Source of the DNA: Hydrangea macrophylla
Lineage: Eukaryota; Streptophyta; Magnoliopsida; Cornales; Hydrangeaceae
Direction of reading: 5' to 3'
Length of the DNA: 64,000 nt
NCBI GenBank assembly: GCA_033977485.1
Contig: CM066987.1
Span: 54,214,533-54,278,532, forward strand
The number at the start of each line of letters is the position of its first letter. The first letter of the stretch is position 1. Below are positions 31,601 through 42,739 of the stretch, piece after piece. The position numbers were made by a program, and so were the translations under genes. Below the pieces are notes generated by a model, which searched no databases, was not told where the DNA came from, and was given only the letters and a program-made list of their open reading frames with translations.

Positions 31601-34600
31601 ATGGGATAGGAAGCTGGTTGTTTGTCTTGTTGGATTGCTTTTGATTTTCTGGCGTCTTTCTTGAGGATTCAGGAATGATGGAATGGAGGAGCATTATAGC
31701 GTTTTGATAAGGTTTGATGAACAAAACTCAACAGATGCTTTCTACAAGCATTTTAGTGGGAGACGTTTTTCATCTCTTGAGGTCTGGTTTCTTCAAAATG
31801 GTCTTCTGTGTTCAACAAAATGACTAGAAATTCATCTGAAAGTTGTTTTCATGTTGTTTATCCTTTCTTGAACCCCAGGTAGAAGCTTGTCGAGTGCTTT
31901 TCACTGTCGATGTACAATACACCGGTTCAATTGAACATGCACAGATGTCATCTGCGAGTTCTGCAGAGCAACCCACATGTCCAGTCTGTCTTGGTAAGTT
32001 CATTAACCTTTGATTTTGATGATCGTTACATTCTTCTATTCTCTTGTATGGTAAGACATATAAGGTATAATAAAACAAATCACATTCTTTTTCCGAGGAT
32101 GAAGTGGTGTTAATAATATTGCACAATGTATATTTTGAATTAATCACTTGCTATGAAGCACCGACACTTCAAAAACTGAAGCGTACTAGTGTCAGACGCG
32201 GACGCGGACACGCGCTCGACACGAGGCCGACACGCCAAAAGTGTGTCCAACTTTGTGTAATTGAGTTTTAACCCCCAGACACGTCCCTGACACGCATGGG
32301 ACAACTAAATTTTTTTTTTTAATCCTAACTCTATTTGTGTAATTGAGTTTTAACCCCCAGACACGTCCCCGACACACAAGGGACACGCACGGACACTCAG
32401 TCTGGGGGGTTTCTGCTTTTGCCTTGGGCTTTATTTTTTGATTTGGTTTGCTTTTCCTTTGTTTAATTAATTGGTGTTTCACTGTTTCTTTTTCTTTGAA
32501 AGTGATAATTGATAGTAACTAGTAAATGAGTAATTAATTTAATAATTTCAGTGTTTAATTCAATAAAATTTAGGTACAATTTTTAAAAAATATAATAGTT
32601 CCTAGTGGGTATTTTTTAAATTTGATAATTGATATAGTGTAGGTATGAGTTCTCATTAATTTTAATTGGTGTTGCTTTCTATTGGTAATAGGAGTTAGTT
32701 TTATTGGTTATTTGTTCAAATTTATGGAAATATATTATATTTTTAAAAAATCTAACAGTGCCAAGAACTAGACTAGTGGGTATTTTAAACTTGTAAGTAA
32801 AAAAAAAGGGCAGCCCTGTGCACAAGGCTCTCGCCATTGCGGGGTTTGGAGAGGGTGAGATGTACGCATACTTACCCCTGCATGCAGAGAGGCTGTTTCC
32901 AGATTTGAACCCGTGCTTGTAATGTTATGCTTGTAAGTACATAGCATTAAAATATATTTTTAAAAAAATATTTAAAAACAAACGTATCCCTGGCATGTCG
33001 TGTCCTTGTTTTTTAGAATTTGACGTGTCGGCGTGGCGGTGTCGTATCGTGCCGCGTGTCACGTGTCCGTGTCCGTGCTTTCTAGATCACTTGTGAGTAA
33101 GAAGAGGGAAGGTTATTCAAGATTGATCTACTGGTTAATACATATGACTCAAGCAAAACCTCTTGTGCTTTCCTGAAGACATGCCGTATGAAGCACAAGC
33201 AAAGTGGTTTTACTATCATAGAAGCGTCTTCTGCTTGATCCAATTAAGACATGGGAAAAACTCAATTTTTTTGCGTGACCTTGAACTTTCATCAAAGCTA
33301 CATAAAAAGCCACCTTTCTGTTCGACACGACGTTATTATTTATCTTCAAATGAAAAACTGGAGATTGTGAGATAATTTTAATTTACACAATGTGTTTTTG
33401 AGTATTGATATTTGTTTCCATGTTGCAGAGAGATTGGACCAAGATACTGGCGGAATTCTCACAACTATCTGCAACCATACTTTCCATTGCTCTTGTATTT
33501 CTAAATGGACAGATTCTTCATGTCCGGTTTGTAGTTTTGATTGTTATTACTTATTACTGTTATATATGAATTGATCTATGACATTTTATCTGTTATGTGT
33601 TTTTTTGCTTATCCACATGTGCATGGTCTTGCAACGTGTCGTTGAATGGAAGTAGTGGAGTAATGGCTGAATTGGTCCAAATTGTAGTGGGGTTGCTTCT
33701 ATCATATAGGAGTTGTAAAGCCAGGATATAAGCTATTCTTTACTGGTAGGTGCTGTGTGCAAGTGGGTTGTTGCATGAGTCATTTTGTATTTAAGGAACT
33801 GATTAATGAAAGAAGTTATCTCCTGCCTAAATAAACATTCTTTGTTAACTTTGTTAACATTGGGAGGTCCGTTCAAAAACCACTCCTTGATCTATGATCA
33901 ATGTACAGAGAATTATCATTAGAGAAGCTTCAGTCTTGTAAAACTTATTGTGGTTATCTGAAGTCTGAGCCATGCAAATAGATCCGGACTAAATTATTTT
34001 TGGTTAACTGAAGTCTGAGCCATGCAAATAGACCCGGACAACGTTGGTTGGACCAATTCCTGTAGACGCTGGTGGATGTCTTTGAATTTGTTTGAATACA
34101 TCATGTGATAGAATAAAATTAGATATACATCCAACAGCTCCTTTCTTCCGCTCAGTAATGGAAGTGGCCAAACATGATGTACCTCCTTTTCTTGGTTGTT
34201 TTCAAGCACTATAAATGCTGAAGTTGACCGGAATTGTAGCCATAACTGTACATAATACAGTATTACATGTCGTTTTAATTAGGTTTGTATTGGTGGGCAT
34301 AATTTTTTATTATTTTTGGAAAAATAAAATAAAATCTTCTCATCTTTTGTTGCTTGAGTTGCAAAGCGACTTGTGGAAGCATAGTGAAGTGATATTAGTG
34401 CAAGTTTTACTATTAAACCTAGAAGGCCAGGGTTTTGATTACCATATGTATCATTATCACGTCCTTGGCTGTTGAAAAAAAATTTGTATGAAATATAATG
34501 TCGTATTACCATTTTAATAAGCTTATGAGAATTGGCCGATGTTGCGGGTTTGGGTGGTGTTGTCTTTCCCTTTGATCTTTCAACTTGTTCTGTACTAGCA

Positions 34601-36427
34601 ACTCATTTTTGTTCAAGCTGTCACGACTTGTAAAAGGTCTTCTTCAATTGAACATTTTCGTAAAAGGTATGGAAGTTAACTTGTTCTCTGCATGATATTA
34701 TAGGTATGCCGATATTGCCAGCAGCAGCCTGAAAAGTCAACATGCATTGTTTGTCAAACTTCTGAGAACCTGTGGATTTGTGTTATATGTGGTTTTGTTG
34801 GCTGTGGGAGGTAATAAGTTCATTTTCTGAATAAGTTAATATGTATTAGTATGTAAACCAAAAAAAAAAATGTACTGGTAAAAGTTAGTGATACAACTTG
34901 CATGCATGGTTGTCAAATTCTGAATCGCATCATGAATTGGTTTGCCATAATTGAATTGTGAGTCATATAAAATTGACAATCGTAAGATTTAATTTGGAAA
35001 TATATAATACTATTTTTGTATATATTGTATACATATACATATGTAAACACATGTAAATTGCTTAAAATTATAATTTAACACAAGTTTCTTAAAATTTTGG
35101 GGCACAGCATGTTGTAAGTTTTCCGCTTAAAACTTAAAACTTCAAAATTATGACTCGTGAATCATATCAGGTTGTATATAACTCAACTTGACTCGCTAAT
35201 CAAGCTATTCTAACAAGTAACAACCATGCTTACACAAAGGAAAAATAAGCATTGTTGTGGTCTGCGATTTTTATTTGCTGTGAATTTGGGTGTAGGTACA
35301 AGGAGGGACACGCCATCAAACATTGGAAAGAAACACAACATTGCTACTCCCTCGAATTGGAAACGCAACGGGTTTGGGACTACGCTGGAGACAATTATGT
35401 TCACCGACTGATTCAATCTAAAACTGATGGGAAGTTGGTTGAGTTGAATCACCATTGTCCACATGCTGATAAAGGCTGTGGTAGTTGTGACTATATTGCT
35501 GATCCTGGATTTAGTGAAGCTCTCTTTAACAGTAAAGTTGAAGCTGTAATGATTTTAATTTTTTCCCAGTCATCTTCTATCGACTTTTCATCTTTATGTT
35601 TAACTTATTCTCAGTTTTGAGTGCGTTTCATTTATGTGTTCTCTGCAGATTGTGAGCGAGTACAATAACCTCCTCACAACCCAACTTGAGAACCAAAAAC
35701 TAGTAAGTTCATTCGTCCAACTTAATTGCCAATTGAATGACCTTTTGAGATTTTTTTTAGCTATTCTATTATAATTTTTGAGAGAGGCAGATAGTACTGT
35801 AATTACATTAGTGACTTCCATGCTTATCGTATTAATAGCAACTGCTTTCATTGTAGTATTTTGAGTCTTTACTGCAAGAAGTGAACGAAGAAACAGAAAG
35901 GGAAATGTCTGAAGCTGTTGAGAAAGCTTTGAGTCAGAAATTTCAAAAGATGCAAGCCAAGCTGGACAAGTGTGTTAAAGAGAAGAAATTTCTTGATGAT
36001 GTAAACATATACCTACCCTAATTTTGTTTCATTAGATATTTTATCTATCGCTAGTTATCACCTGTCATATAATTTGAGAATTATACATCTATTAGTTTCA
36101 GTTATTTGTTACTTATTTTGGGCTAGCTTAACTGTAATTGTTAGTATGAAATTGTAACATTTTTGTTTTTATTGTAGATCAATGAGAATTTGTTGAAAAA
36201 TCAGGAGATATGGAAAGCCAAGATAGCTGAAATTGAAAAAAGGTACCATCACATTTCTCAAATAGTCTGCATCTTTCTGAAGCTTGGTCAAGATGATACT
36301 GTTTGATTACTCTAAGTATCTAAGAAGCACCAACACGAATACGACGACACAGACGACACGACACGAAACGGCGACAAGGCAAATCCTAAAAAAAATGGGA
36401 CAAGATACCGCTGTGACACGGAAAATA

Positions 36428-36461
<34 letters not shown>

Positions 36462-38458
36462 GTGTAACCATGTAACATAAAAATAATGATATTATTAAAA
36501 TCACTAAGAACAAGAACTAAGATGTTAAGTAAATTACCTCCAAACAACAATGATGTTAAGTAAATTACCTCCAAACAACAATCTTTTAACATGAATATAT
36601 CATAACAATACTACCACAACTTATTACAAGTCCTCCAGCTTTCTAGGATTCGTTCTATTTGTCATAAAAAATGTTTTAACTTTTCAAACAAACCGCTCTT
36701 TGTAACCTTATTTTTCAAAATTCAATACTTCTCTTAAAAAATAATAAAAGAAAAACTGTGTCGGGGAAGTGTCTGAGCCATGTCAATGTTGTGTCGATGC
36801 CATGTCGGATTTAAATTTTTTTTTTTTTTAAAATTCCAACATGTTTTTGGTGTGTCCAACACGTGTTGGAGGGGTGTCGTCCACGTGTCGGTGTTGGAGG
36901 TCTGTCGTACACAAATACGGCACTCCATTTTAAGTGTCGGTGTTTCCTAGCCAAGTATAATCTAAATTTTCAAGGTTCTAAGCTAGAAAAATTCCCGATG
37001 CTTCAGAATATACTGTGGATATTTTCGTATGGCTTAATGTTCATTGCCTGAGAATTTTCTTTTTTCTCCTATTTATGAGTAAATTGCCTGAGGCATAAGG
37101 CCTATATCATCTAGCTTCTTAGTGTCCTATCTGAATAGCCAGGGATCTGAAAATTCATATTTAAGATAAAATTAGCTTCAAATTGTGCATGCATCTGATT
37201 TTCGAACAGTACTTGTCAAATGATAACTATATGTGGAGGTTTGGTTTCTCTTGGCATTACTGCATATTTGAGTGAATTTTTAAGTGCCTACTATACTAAG
37301 GCTTAGTTTGGCCCCCACATGGTGCTTCTCCTTTTTTAAAGTCCAATTTCATGTTAATTCATTTGGTAACTAGTTTATGAGTTTTGCAAAAATTGAACTT
37401 AGGGCTTTTTTGGAGGGAGCTCTTAAAAGCTCTAGAATGGAGCTTTTAAAAGCTCAAGGTTGCTTTTTGGTTTCATGATGTCTTTTTGAAGAGTAGTGTG
37501 TCACTTGTATAAAATTATCAAAGAACTTAGTAATAAATTTCATAAGCTCCTTTTAAAAAGCCACGTGGGGGCCAAACTAAGCCTAAAGCAATTTGGGCCC
37601 AAGAATTGCATCTGAGTGGGGAACAGTGTATATCAAAGTGGGTTCTTTGTGTTTGAATCATTCCATTGACAAGGCATGGCATCGTTCCACTACACGTGGA
37701 TTCATTGTTGGATAGTGTGTGTTGATGTATCAAATGGATTCGAGAGAGTTTTTACTCAAACCTATTTGTAAGGGAAAACCAAAACCAATCTTTTCCATTT
37801 TTGTTCGAGTAGTGACAATAGGAAGTACATAGGACCCCCTAACAGCCTGTTTGGTGTAGCTGTGGGAATAAGATACTTTTTCTGATAATTTTTTTTTGAA
37901 AAACCGGAAAATTGTTGCTCCTAATTTTGAGCTGTTTTTTATGCATTAGAGTAGATTTGATTGAAAACAGACTGAAATCTCTCAATAGTCCCAAATAACT
38001 GATTATTGGTGCCACTTAAGTTGGATCCAAACAGGCTCTAATCTTATGCGACAAATTCGACAGTAAATATGATGTTGATAACTTTGTCTATCCGCCCTTG
38101 ATAACACCAGGAGTTTTCTATTGTTCCAGGGAGGAGAAGGCTTCAAGACTGAAGGACATCAAAATTCGGGATCTGGAGGAACAGGTAAAATGCACTTGCA
38201 GAATTTGTGAATGTCGTGTTTTTACTCTTTTATCTTTACATACACTGATACAAGCATGCAACATTAGAGCACTCATGAATGATTTGTTATTGTTTTCTGA
38301 AGCTTCGAGATCTGATGGTGTATATTGAAGCCGGGAATACAGTGGAACAACTTTCCACGTCGAATGAAATCAAGGATGGGACTATCTTACCAATTTCAAT
38401 CGAGTCTACTTCAAGAAATTGCACTAAAGGGGATACAGAGACTGATAGCCAGAGATGA
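28681..38458 (+). CDS. BRIZ1: BRAP2 RING / ZnF-UBP domain E3 ubiquitin ligase (BRIZ1/2-like), 12 exons, 498 aa
   Basis: In Arabidopsis, BRIZ1 and BRIZ2 form a heteromeric E3 ligase needed for seed germination. Exons: 28681-28908, 30955-31070, 31673-31781, 31879-31993, 33429-33526, 34704-34810, 35296-35545, 35649-35702, 35857-36000, 36178-36242, 38130-38184, 38303-38458. All introns are GT-AG and all phases join. Domains in order: BRAP2 N-terminal RRM-like region ([18 protein letters not shown] to [20 protein letters not shown]); C3H2C3 RING, CPVCLERLDQ...[13 protein letters not shown]...CPVC, with all eight zinc ligands; Zn[39 protein letters not shown]-terminal coiled coil ([20 protein letters not shown] onward). 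The start is the first ATG after the CT repeat. BRIZ1 versus BRIZ2 cannot be settled here, so the symbol is approximate. Confidence 0.93.
29100..29268. mobile_element. Foldback (Mutator-like) element, GATCCGGACT family, BRIZ intron 1
   Basis: A 169-bp near-palindrome: CAGTCCGGATCTTAAGCGGG at one end, CACCTGCACCTGATCCTC at the other, with TTAGCGACAGAAAAATTTTA in the centre. Exact 10-bp duplication TTGGACAAAA at 29090-29099 and 29269-29278. A closely related copy, in the other orientation, is at 40005-40209. Confidence 0.85.
29376..29838. repeat. ACTCAAATTTGAGT-rich MITE-like region, BRIZ intron 1
   Basis: GGAGATGGTCTTAGG at 29378 and GGAGATGGCCTTAGG at 29832 bound a region with many ACTCAAATTTGA and TTTGAGTAA words in both orientations (for example 29600-29650 and 29785-29825). 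The GGAGATGGCCTTA ends are typical of a common plant MITE group. Borders and TSD were not resolved. Confidence 0.5.
31195..31366. mobile_element. Foldback (Mutator-like) element, GGCTCTTAAGTGAAC family, BRIZ intron 2
   Basis: A 172-bp near-perfect palindrome, GGGAGAGGCTCTTAAGTGAA to TTCACTTAAGAGCCTCTCCC, around a GC-rich centre. Exact 10-bp duplication TTCATATAAT at 31185-31194 and 31367-31376. The TSD length suggests mobilisation by a Mutator-like transposase. Confidence 0.9.
32151..33085. mobile_element. GACAC-rich element, copy 2 (BRIZ intron 4), 8-bp TSD
   Basis: A 935-bp non-coding element with ends CTATGAAGCACCGACAC and, inverted, CTAGAAAGCACGGACAC, and an exact 8-bp duplication ATCACTTG at 32143-32150 and 33086-33093. 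Subterminal sequence is filled with GACACG and CGTGTCC words; the segment GTGTAATTGAGTTTTAACCC is repeated at 32255 and 32336. Confidence 0.85.
36320..36950. mobile_element. GACAC-rich element, copy 3 (BRIZ intron 10), 8-bp TSD
   Basis: A 631-bp element with ends CTAAGAAGCACCAACACG and, inverted, CTAGGAAACACCGACAC. The flanks CTAAGTAT (36312-36319) and CCAAGTAT (36951-36958) are an 8-bp duplication with one mismatch. Contains (CT)n(AT)n at 36430-36460 and a duplicated 30-bp segment (ATGTTAAGTAAATTACCTCC at 36521 and 36551). Confidence 0.82.
37300..37583. mobile_element. Tourist-type MITE (PIF/Harbinger), BRIZ intron 10
   Basis: A 284-bp element with ends GGCTTAGTTTGGCCCCCACA and, inverted, GGCTTAGTTTGGCCCCCACG, flanked by TAA on both sides (37297-37299, 37584-37586). 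Confidence 0.9.
37843..38038. mobile_element. Tourist-type MITE, short, BRIZ intron 10
   Basis: A 196-bp element with ends CAGCCTGTTTGG and, inverted, GAGCCTGTTTGG, flanked by TAA (37840-37842, 38039-38041). It ends 91 bp before exon 11. Confidence 0.8.
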
Positions 38459-38515
38459 AACAAAGGATGATATGTCTAATCCTGTATGAAAAGAAAAAGA
38501 AGTTAGAAAAAAGGA

Positions 38516-38757
38516 AAACTTTGTTTGGTTCATAGATTTAGCGAGGGAAAGGAAAGGAAAAGAAGGGAAGAAAAAAAAAACTTTTCTTTATTTGGATAGT
38601 AAGGAAAAAGAAAATGGGGTGAAAAAGAAGTTTGAATTTTGAGGCTTTGCAAGTCACCTCCTTTCCTATTCTATTGAGTTGCTAGAGTTTGAAAATGTCT
38701 TATTTCTAATATTTTATCTTTCTTTCCCTCTCTAAATATGCAAACCAAACGGATCCT
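38516..38757. mobile_element. Foldback MITE, GGCTCTGTTTGGTT family, 3' of the BRIZ-like gene
   Basis: Left end ACTTTGTTTGGTTCATAGAT, right end GCAAACCAAACGGATCC, with the family's GAGGGAAAGGAAAGG arm. It lies 58 bp after the stop codon, so it may be part of the 3' UTR. A G33 tract follows 50 bp later. Confidence 0.65.
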
Positions 38758-38807
38758 TAACACTGCTCACTTTCTCTTCTTCTGGTTAATGAAACCCCCT
38801 CGCCCCT

Positions 38808-38840
<33 letters not shown>
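38808..38840. repeat. Poly(G) tract, 33 nt
   Basis: Uninterrupted G run after CCCCTCGCCCCT, downstream of the BRIZ-like gene. The tract is able in principle to form G-quadruplexes. Confidence 0.95.
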
Positions 38841-38841
<1 letters not shown>

Positions 38842-39865
38842 GACAATAGTTGGCTGGTATTCTTTTAGACTTGGAGTTTCATTTCTGAAAATTAAATAAT
38901 TAAGAACCACACCATATCTTATGGCCTCGATTTTGAAATGGAAAATTCATTACTCGTGGAATGAAGAGAAATATAATATTAATGAGTGCAGTTTTGTTGA
39001 CCTCAAAATTGTTCACATTTTGCTCACAGTCCTCTCCAATTCCTCTCCCATTGACTAATGCAATGGGGCTCAGTACTTTACACCATTGATTGATTTTCAT
39101 TTAATCCTGGTCTCACTGTATTAGCCAATGTGAGAGGAGGGTGAGCAAAGATGATCAATTTTGTGGTGAGCAAAAATGTATTCTATATTTATCTGTTGTA
39201 TCGAAATTACAGAATTAGCATACTACAGTAATCATGAGAGGGCTTGAGTGTCAGGGATATTCTCTCTCTCTCCAAAACTATGAGGATGGTGTTCTTTTTT
39301 TGGTTAGGGGGTAGCTTGATTAACACATGTTTATACATTAGCACCTTGACAGAAGAAAGCGAAGTGAAGAGAAGACTCAAAATAGGAGAGAAACTAAACC
39401 TCCATCTCTCCTGTTATATTGTTTGGTAAGTTAAGGAGGAGAAGAGAAGCTTAATGGAGAGGAGTGGATAGAAAGGAAGGGAAAAAGAGCCAATTTTTAT
39501 GTATCCCAAATCGGAGAGATCTTGAAGAAGAGAAGAAAATGGAACCAAAATATGTTCTTTTCAAACAAATGCATCGTTGGTCACTCTTATGACGTCAGTA
39601 ACGATACAAGAGTAAATTTGTTTTAAATTCTTTTTTTTTCTTTTTTCTTCCTCTTAAGTATGAAAGTTAATCAAACAAGAGAGTTATATTTTCCTTCTCT
39701 ACTCTCCCGTCTATCCTAACGGGGTGGACATAACTCTACTTTCCCTCCTCTTCTTTTTATGAGTAGCTCTTCTCTTCTCTCCACTTCTCTCAATTTAAAT
39801 GGACAATAAAAAATAACATTTTGTAATCCTTGTTTCATACACACAAACGCACATGCGTATATATA
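38841..39865. other. Intergenic sequence, no gene seen
   Basis: AT-rich with several purine/pyrimidine-rich stretches (AGAGAAGAGAAG, 39420-39560, and TTCTCTCC, 39690-39790) that may be arms of a degraded foldback element. No ORF with recognisable content. Confidence 0.4.
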
Positions 39866-39873
39866 TATACATA

Positions 39874-39998
39874 TATATGGTCAGGCTCTCTAGTGCATTG
39901 GGCGATTAAGCCTAAAGAACTCGCGGGTCAGCGAGACTGGATGCGGATCTGCGGGGCGACCCGCGAATTTAAAAGTCCAGTGCACTGGAGTGCCTATC
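39874..39998. mobile_element. Foldback element, GGCTCTTAAGTGAAC family, copy 3 (diverged)
   Basis: Left end GGTCAGGCTCTCTAGTGCA, right end TGCACTGGAGTGCCTATCC. Inside, CTCGCGGGTCAGCGAGACTGG is followed by GCGGGGCGACCCGCG, matching the GC-rich centre of the 31195 copy. It sits in TATATA repeats and abuts the next foldback. Confidence 0.6.
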
Positions 39999-40004
39999 CC
40001 TATA

Positions 40005-40209
40005 GAGAGGATCAGGTGCGGGTGTTAAAGGGGCGGACTTTGGGGCGGACCACTTTTAGTGACGAAAATGTCGCTTTTAGCGATGAAGTTTTTCGTCGCT
40101 AAAAATCATTGTTTTAGCGACGAAAATTTCGTCGCTAAAAGCGACATTTTCGTCGCTAAAAGTGGTCCGTCCCAAAGTCTGTCTTTTAACACCCGCTTAA
40201 GATCCGGAC
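40005..40209. mobile_element. Foldback (Mutator-like) element, GATCCGGACT family, copy 2
   Basis: A 205-bp palindrome with GATCAGGTGCGGGTGTTAAA at the left and CACCCGCTTAAGATCCGGAC at the right, and several TTTTCGTCGCTAAAA words in the centre. It is flanked by a 14-bp direct repeat TGCCTATCCCTATA (39991-40004, 40210-40223), part of which is the end of the neighbouring foldback, so this element landed in or next to that one. Confidence 0.8.
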
Positions 40210-40429
40210 TGCCTATCCCTATATATATATATATATATATGTATAACAATGATATAGGCAGCAAAGAAACTTCATCGCTGTTTCCTTCAACAGTGGCCAT
40301 GATTTCCTTCTCAAGCATTCAATGATGAGCTTCAATAATCGCAATAATCAAATTCAAACGAAATTCCCGAAGAGGAAGGGGGAATAATAGGGACACAAAC
40401 AACTCTGCACTCTATAGGTACACTCATGA

Positions 40430-41220
40430 TGAGAGTAATGTTTGGGGAACAAATACTTTACAAACACTCTTATCTCTTTTTTGGTGATATTGTGGGGTTC
40501 GGTAATTTCCTTGGATCCCACAGTGTCACCTAGGAGAGAGATAACATGTTTCTGTAAAGTGTTTGTACCCCTAGCATTGTTGCTAATGATGATAATAGTT
40601 AGAGTAATGCTTTGCTTCTCAAATTTCTATCCCAAAAATATTTTCCAAATGATTTGGCAGTGGGGCCAAGTAAACAACTTCCAATCAAAATTCAACTGGT
40701 CCTACCGTTTTAGACCTGGCCTCACTGCCACATCATTTGGAAAGTATTTTTGGAATAAAAATTTGGGAAAAAGTAATATTTGGGGCACTAACAAATTCTA
40801 CTTACACTTACTAACACACTCTATCTCTCTCCTAGTGGCACTGTGGGGTTCGCAGTGGACCCTAAAGTACCACTAGAAGAGAGATAAAGTGTGTTAGTAA
40901 GTGTTAGTGAGATTTATTAGTGCCCCTAGCATTGCCCTTTGGGAAATATAACATTACTCTAATAGTGCTGGTACTATTTCCTTTTCTATTCGAGTAATGC
41001 TTCGCTTTCCAAATTCAAATCTCAAATGATGTAGTAGTGAGCTCGTTGAATTTTAATTGGAGTATGTTAAAGTGGCCCTATAGTCCACTGCCACATTATT
41101 TAAGATGTGTATTTGAGATTTAGATTTAGAAAACATAACATTACTGTCTTTCTTTTTAAAATTTTTTTTCCTTTTATTTTCGTTTTTAATTTTAGAGAGC
41201 ATAGCATTACTCTTTCTAAT
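40430..41220. repeat. Cluster of nested GAGTAATG foldback elements
   Basis: At least three units: ~40433-40610 (GAGAGTAATGTTTGGGG, CTTTACAAACAC and its inverse GTGTTTGTACCCC), ~40611-40975 (CCAAATGATTTGGCAGTG inverted at 40724-40745, with a second copy of the first unit nested at its right), and ~40994-41155 (GAGTAATGCTTCGCTTT to AACATAACATTACTG). All end in ATAACATTACTC-type sequence. Non-coding. Confidence 0.7.
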
Positions 41221-42175
41221 ATGTTTTGAGATCATAACTGGTAGTTTATTGAGTTAAAGTTTGTTTTTGTTTTTAAATTATTATTATGGGAGGTTATTGA
41301 GATATAAGTTTATTGCCTTCCTTCCGGGGCACTCATTTGATGTTTGACTCTCTCTCTCTCTCTCTCTAAATTGCATGTTAAATGCAACCATGTTACACTA
41401 AATAGACTTGTCGTGTGGCAGTAATTGGTTGTGATAGATGGAAATGACCGGTCTGGTTATATCTAAATTTATGTAAATAATGGTTCTCTTATTTGATAAA
41501 GATTGTGTAGACTTGTTTGCAATGTTTTGTATTCGGACATGTCAAAACTAAAAGTGATATAAGTGTACAAAAATAAATGGAATTTTAAGTCTAATAAAGC
41601 AAGTTCTGTAAAAGGTTTAAAGAAAATCCAACTTCTAACAGAAATGAAAGTAATACACAAGTAGGAAAGTACCCTTGTCTAAAAATCATGTGACAGTGTT
41701 GAAGTACACAAACTATAACTAGTGTAAAATTTACTCAGAAGTAAATAAATCAAAAAGTAAACACAACAAAAAATACCTTGCCATTTTCAGATTCCTGAAG
41801 TCATTGCAGACCTTAACTTCCCATTTTTCTGGACTACTGGGATGACATTGGACATCCACTCCACATATCGGGTCGTCCTTATGAACCCAGCATTGACCTT
41901 TAACCTCTGGTGACATCATCCTTGATGGTTGTTTTGAGTGGCCTAAACCCCTGCTTAATGGGTAGCCAATGCTCCAACAGATCTCTAGCAACCCCGAGCA
42001 TCTCATTGTAATCTCAGGTGAAGCAATCTTTATTTTTTTTGAGTAGCGTAATTAGCTCGGTTTGGAATTCCAGTTCAAGTAACTGGCTAACTTAAGTAGG
42101 TTTATGCTCGCCTTCATTTCCCAAATTGACTTCTAAGAGATGATTTGGACATTGGTATTCAAGTCGTCTAACTTG

Positions 42176-42673
42176 CATGTCCGGCCCAAAGGGGGGCAAA
42201 AGGGACAACCGTCCCAGGCCACCAAAGTTCATAAAATTTTGAGGGGTCCCATGAAATTTTTTTCACTTACATTTTTATCTTGAGATTTTTTAGTAATTTA
42301 CATTTAGGCCTCCCCGAAGGCCCAATTTAGTGACATCAACTATATATATATTGATATACATGTATATAAAACTCAAAAGCAAAGCCCCCAGAATTTTGAA
42401 AATTATACTTTTAGTGTAAGAATTTTTTGAGTTTTAGAATTGGCCCCTTTAGAATTTTGAAAGATACCATACAATGTTTAAGTTTCACAAATAGACTCAC
42501 ATTATAAGTAGATCCCAAAAAAATCGTCAATTATGTATAAGTAAACCATAAAAAATTGCCAATTTTATACAAGTAGACCCCAAAAAAATCGCATAAGCGC
42601 CCCCGAACCCTCGTATAAGGGCCTCTCTTTTAGTAATTCGTCCCGGGCCTCCAAAAGCTTGAGACTGGCCCTG
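42176..42673. mobile_element. hAT-type MITE, 498 bp
   Basis: Ends CATGTCCGGCCC and GAGACTGGCCCTG, with an exact 8-bp duplication CTAACTTG at 42168-42175 and 42674-42681. The interior has GACCCCAAAAAAATCG-like repeats (about 42508-42600). It is inserted in the Gypsy pol remnant and resembles the element at 450-852 in layout. Confidence 0.85.
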
Positions 42674-42739
42674 CTAACTTGGTAGTGGCCATCTCCAACT
42701 CCTCCATCTGTATGAAGTCTTCTCTTACTGGTATGCATG

